Position numbers and translations under genes: made by a program. Positions 7,756 to 8,970 of a stretch of DNA of 8,970 bases are shown piece by piece. Within the stretch, counting starts at the first letter, position 1. The number at the start of each line of letters is the position of its first letter. The DNA lies in assembly GCA_959599615.1 (NCBI GenBank), contig CAUGKA010000070.1, positions 1-8,970 on the forward strand. Reading direction: 5' to 3'. The notes below the pieces were generated by a model. It did not search any database, was not told the origin of the DNA, and saw nothing but the letters and a program-made list of their open reading frames with translations. The DNA comes from an uncultured Collinsella sp. GTDB taxonomy: Bacteria > Actinomycetota > Coriobacteriia > Coriobacteriales > Coriobacteriaceae.

Positions 7756-8181
7756 CTAGCGTTGGCGTCGGCGATATTCGCGCACGCGGCGCGACAGGTC
7801 GGCGAGCTCATCGCGGTCGAGCTCTTCCAGGTGCTCAAGATCGTCCATAAAGCGCGCCATGGTGTCCTTTTGGCGCATCTTGATGAGCGTGTTGCAATAG
7901 TTCACCGCCACGCCCGTGAGCATGGCGATGTAGAAGATGCTGATGACGCTCAAAACGACGGTGATAGCGCGGGCAACCGGAGTTTCGGCCGGGATATCGC
8001 CAAAGCCGATCGTCGATACAGTCTCAAAGCTAAACCAGAGTCCATCGCCAAACGTAAGGGTCGTGGGCTCGGACAGCCAGACAGCCGTCGAGCACAGCAG
8101 ATAGAAGACGAGAAACAGGCCCGTGATGCGCGCAAAGCCAGCCTGGCGCAACACGTCGGCAAGCGTCCTCAACTTGTTCAT
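7756..8181 (-). CDS. Two-TM potassium-channel-like protein
   Basis: A 141-aa membrane protein of the Ion_trans_2 type. It has a first helix at 18-36, a pore helix at about 44-56, the K+ selectivity filter TIGFGD (57-62) and a second helix at 73-97. A charged, probably coiled-coil, cytosolic tail (100-141) follows. No RCK/TrkA-N ligand-binding domain follows, so the channel would be a minimal KcsA-like tetramer. The start is set at 8181, where AAAAGGGG sits 5 nt before ATG and the N-terminus MNKLRTLADV looks natural. The open frame extends to 8286, but that part translates the hairpin repeat. The C-terminal 40 residues are rich in Asp, Glu and Arg, which would suit tetramer assembly. K+ selectivity is inferred from GFGD, a known variant of GYGD. 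Confidence 0.88.
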   Translation of the reverse strand: MNKLRTLADVLRQAGFARITGLFLVFYLLCSTAVWLSEPTTLTFGDGLWFSFETVSTIGFGDIPAETPVARAITVVLSVISIFYIAMLTGVAVNYCNTLIKMRQKDTMARFMDDLEHLEELDRDELADLSRRVREYRRRQR

Positions 8182-8234
8182 CGCGACCCCTTTTCCCAGA
8201 CGCCCAATCACATTCGCTCGGTATTGTCCCACAA

Positions 8235-8293
8235 CCGGCAGCTGGGGACGTTCCTTTTGTGTCGGCAGAAAGGGACTGTCCCCCAACTGCCGG
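8235..8293. repeat. REP/MITE-like long imperfect palindrome
   Basis: Left arm CCGGCAGCTGGGGACGTTCC (8235-8254) is repeated in inverse near 8271-8293 as GGGACTGTCCCCCAACTGCCGG. The arms continue into TTTTGTG and GCAGAAA around a short TCG centre. The arms match apart from a few substitutions and one extra G. The sequence style (GGGGACGTTCCTTTTGTG paired with CAGAAAGGGACTGTCCCC) resembles dispersed hairpin repeats that I associate with coriobacterial genomes and REP-associated transposases; this is from memory, not a search. It lies between the divergent ion-channel and solute-binding-protein genes, and only one copy is seen here. The rest of the 199-nt gap, 8294-8380, holds a small CTGCC/GGCAG hairpin (8316-8330) and no clear promoter. 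Confidence 0.7.
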
Positions 8294-8380
8294 GCGGGAC
8301 CGTTTTGCGGTGCAGCTGCCGACTAGGCAGGCTGAGCTGGTATCCTTATGCGGTATTGTCTCGACTCGATAGGATTGTCT

Positions 8381-8970
8381 GTGAAACCTTCCGCCGTCCT
8401 TCGCTTAGCTCTATATCGCACCCTGGCTGTCGCGCTTGCCGCACTCACCGTGCTGAGCGCCGTCATGCCTGCCCCCGCCTTTGCCGCCGACTCCGACCAG
8501 CAGGTCAAGACGGTCCGCGTTGGCTGGCTCGTCAACAACAAAGGCTTCCAGGAAGGCACGCCGGGCGAGCGCCTCTCGGGATGGGGCTACGAGTACCTCC
8601 AGACCCTCTCGTATTACACAAAGGGCTGGCAATACGAATACGTTAGCGGCACCTTCTCCGAGCTTATGGACATGCTCGAGGCAGGCGAAATCGACCTCAT
8701 GCCCAACATCTCGTATTCGGCAGAACGCGAGCAGAAGCTGCTCTTTTCCTCAAATCCCGAGGGCACCGAGCGCTACTATATCTACGCCAGGCCCGACCGC
8801 GACGATCTGGCCAAGGGTGACCCTCAGGCGCTCCAAGGCCTCACCATCGGCTGCAACTCTGGCGTTATGCAAACTATCGTCGGCCAGCAGTGGCTCGCCA
8901 ACGAAGACGTTACCTGCACCTATAAAGAAATCGACACCGGCAGCGCCCTCTTTGAGGCGCTTGCAGACGG
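8381..8970 (+). CDS. Exported protein with type 3 solute-binding domain, 5' part only
   Basis: The first 196 residues are visible and the gene continues past the right edge. Residues 1-35 are a signal peptide: Lys and Arg residues, a hydrophobic Ala/Leu/Val run and cleavage after AFA. From about residue 44 a SBP_bac_3-like domain begins (VRVGWLV, then GWGYEYLQTLSYYTKGWQYEYV at 68-88, LEAGEIDLMPNISYSAERE at 99-117 and LTIGCNSGVMQ at 153-163). This spacing fits periplasmic amino-acid-binding folds. In gut Firmicutes and Coriobacteriia, N-termini like this often head membrane sensors (histidine kinases, GGDEF or HD proteins) rather than free binding proteins, but the downstream domain is outside the window. 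The start is GTG at 8381 with AGGA 6 nt upstream. Confidence 0.85.
   Translation, partial: MKPSAVLRLALYRTLAVALAALTVLSAVMPAPAFAADSDQQVKTVRVGWLVNNKGFQEGTPGERLSGWGYEYLQTLSYYTKGWQYEYVSGTFSELMDMLEAGEIDLMPNISYSAEREQKLLFSSNPEGTERYYIYARPDRDDLAKGDPQALQGLTIGCNSGVMQTIVGQQWLANEDVTCTYKEIDTGSALFEALAD

Noticed and set aside
8182..8286. N-terminal 35-residue extension of the ion channel
   Set aside because: It translates part of the palindromic repeat; ATG 8181 has a strong ribosome site and leaves a normal channel N-terminus.

Overview
The window is GC-rich DNA with dense, short-spaced genes. Its gene content and style suggest a gut coriobacterium, most likely Collinsella or a close relative. That is an inference from gene content, base composition and the kinds of intergenic repeats; there is no rRNA or other marker here. 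No tRNA, rRNA, phage, transposase or Cas gene was seen.

Layout, left to right. (1) Positions 1-1470, minus strand: a two-gene operon. A YhhQ/VUT-type queuosine-precursor transporter gene is followed 9 nt later by a short-chain dehydrogenase that runs off the left edge. The transporter has a clear promoter and a compact leader whose fold resembles a class I preQ1 riboswitch. (2) Positions 1469-3179, minus: prfC (peptide chain release factor 3), with its own strong terminator and a weak promoter. (3) Positions 3127-3685: a 559-nt gene-free stretch. It holds an exact 80-bp-period array of four palindromic units (eight alternating inverted arms), then a promoter/operator region. (4) Positions 3686-5666, plus: a three-gene operon made of a YtrA-type GntR repressor, an ABC ATPase and an ABC-2 permease. 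Two AT-rich palindromes at its promoter suggest autoregulation. (5) Positions 5756-8181, minus: a divergent ClC-family chloride channel/transporter, a LOG/TIGR00730 family protein and a small two-helix potassium-channel-like protein. (6) Positions 8235-8293: a REP/MITE-like hairpin between divergent genes. (7) Positions 8381-8970, plus: the N-terminal part of a secreted or membrane-anchored protein with a type 3 solute-binding domain, possibly the sensor of a signalling protein.

The genes are mostly ordinary chromosomal housekeeping and transport functions. The most unusual item is the 80-bp-period palindrome array at 3265-3559. The next most useful lead is the candidate preQ1 aptamer in front of the queuosine-precursor transporter.
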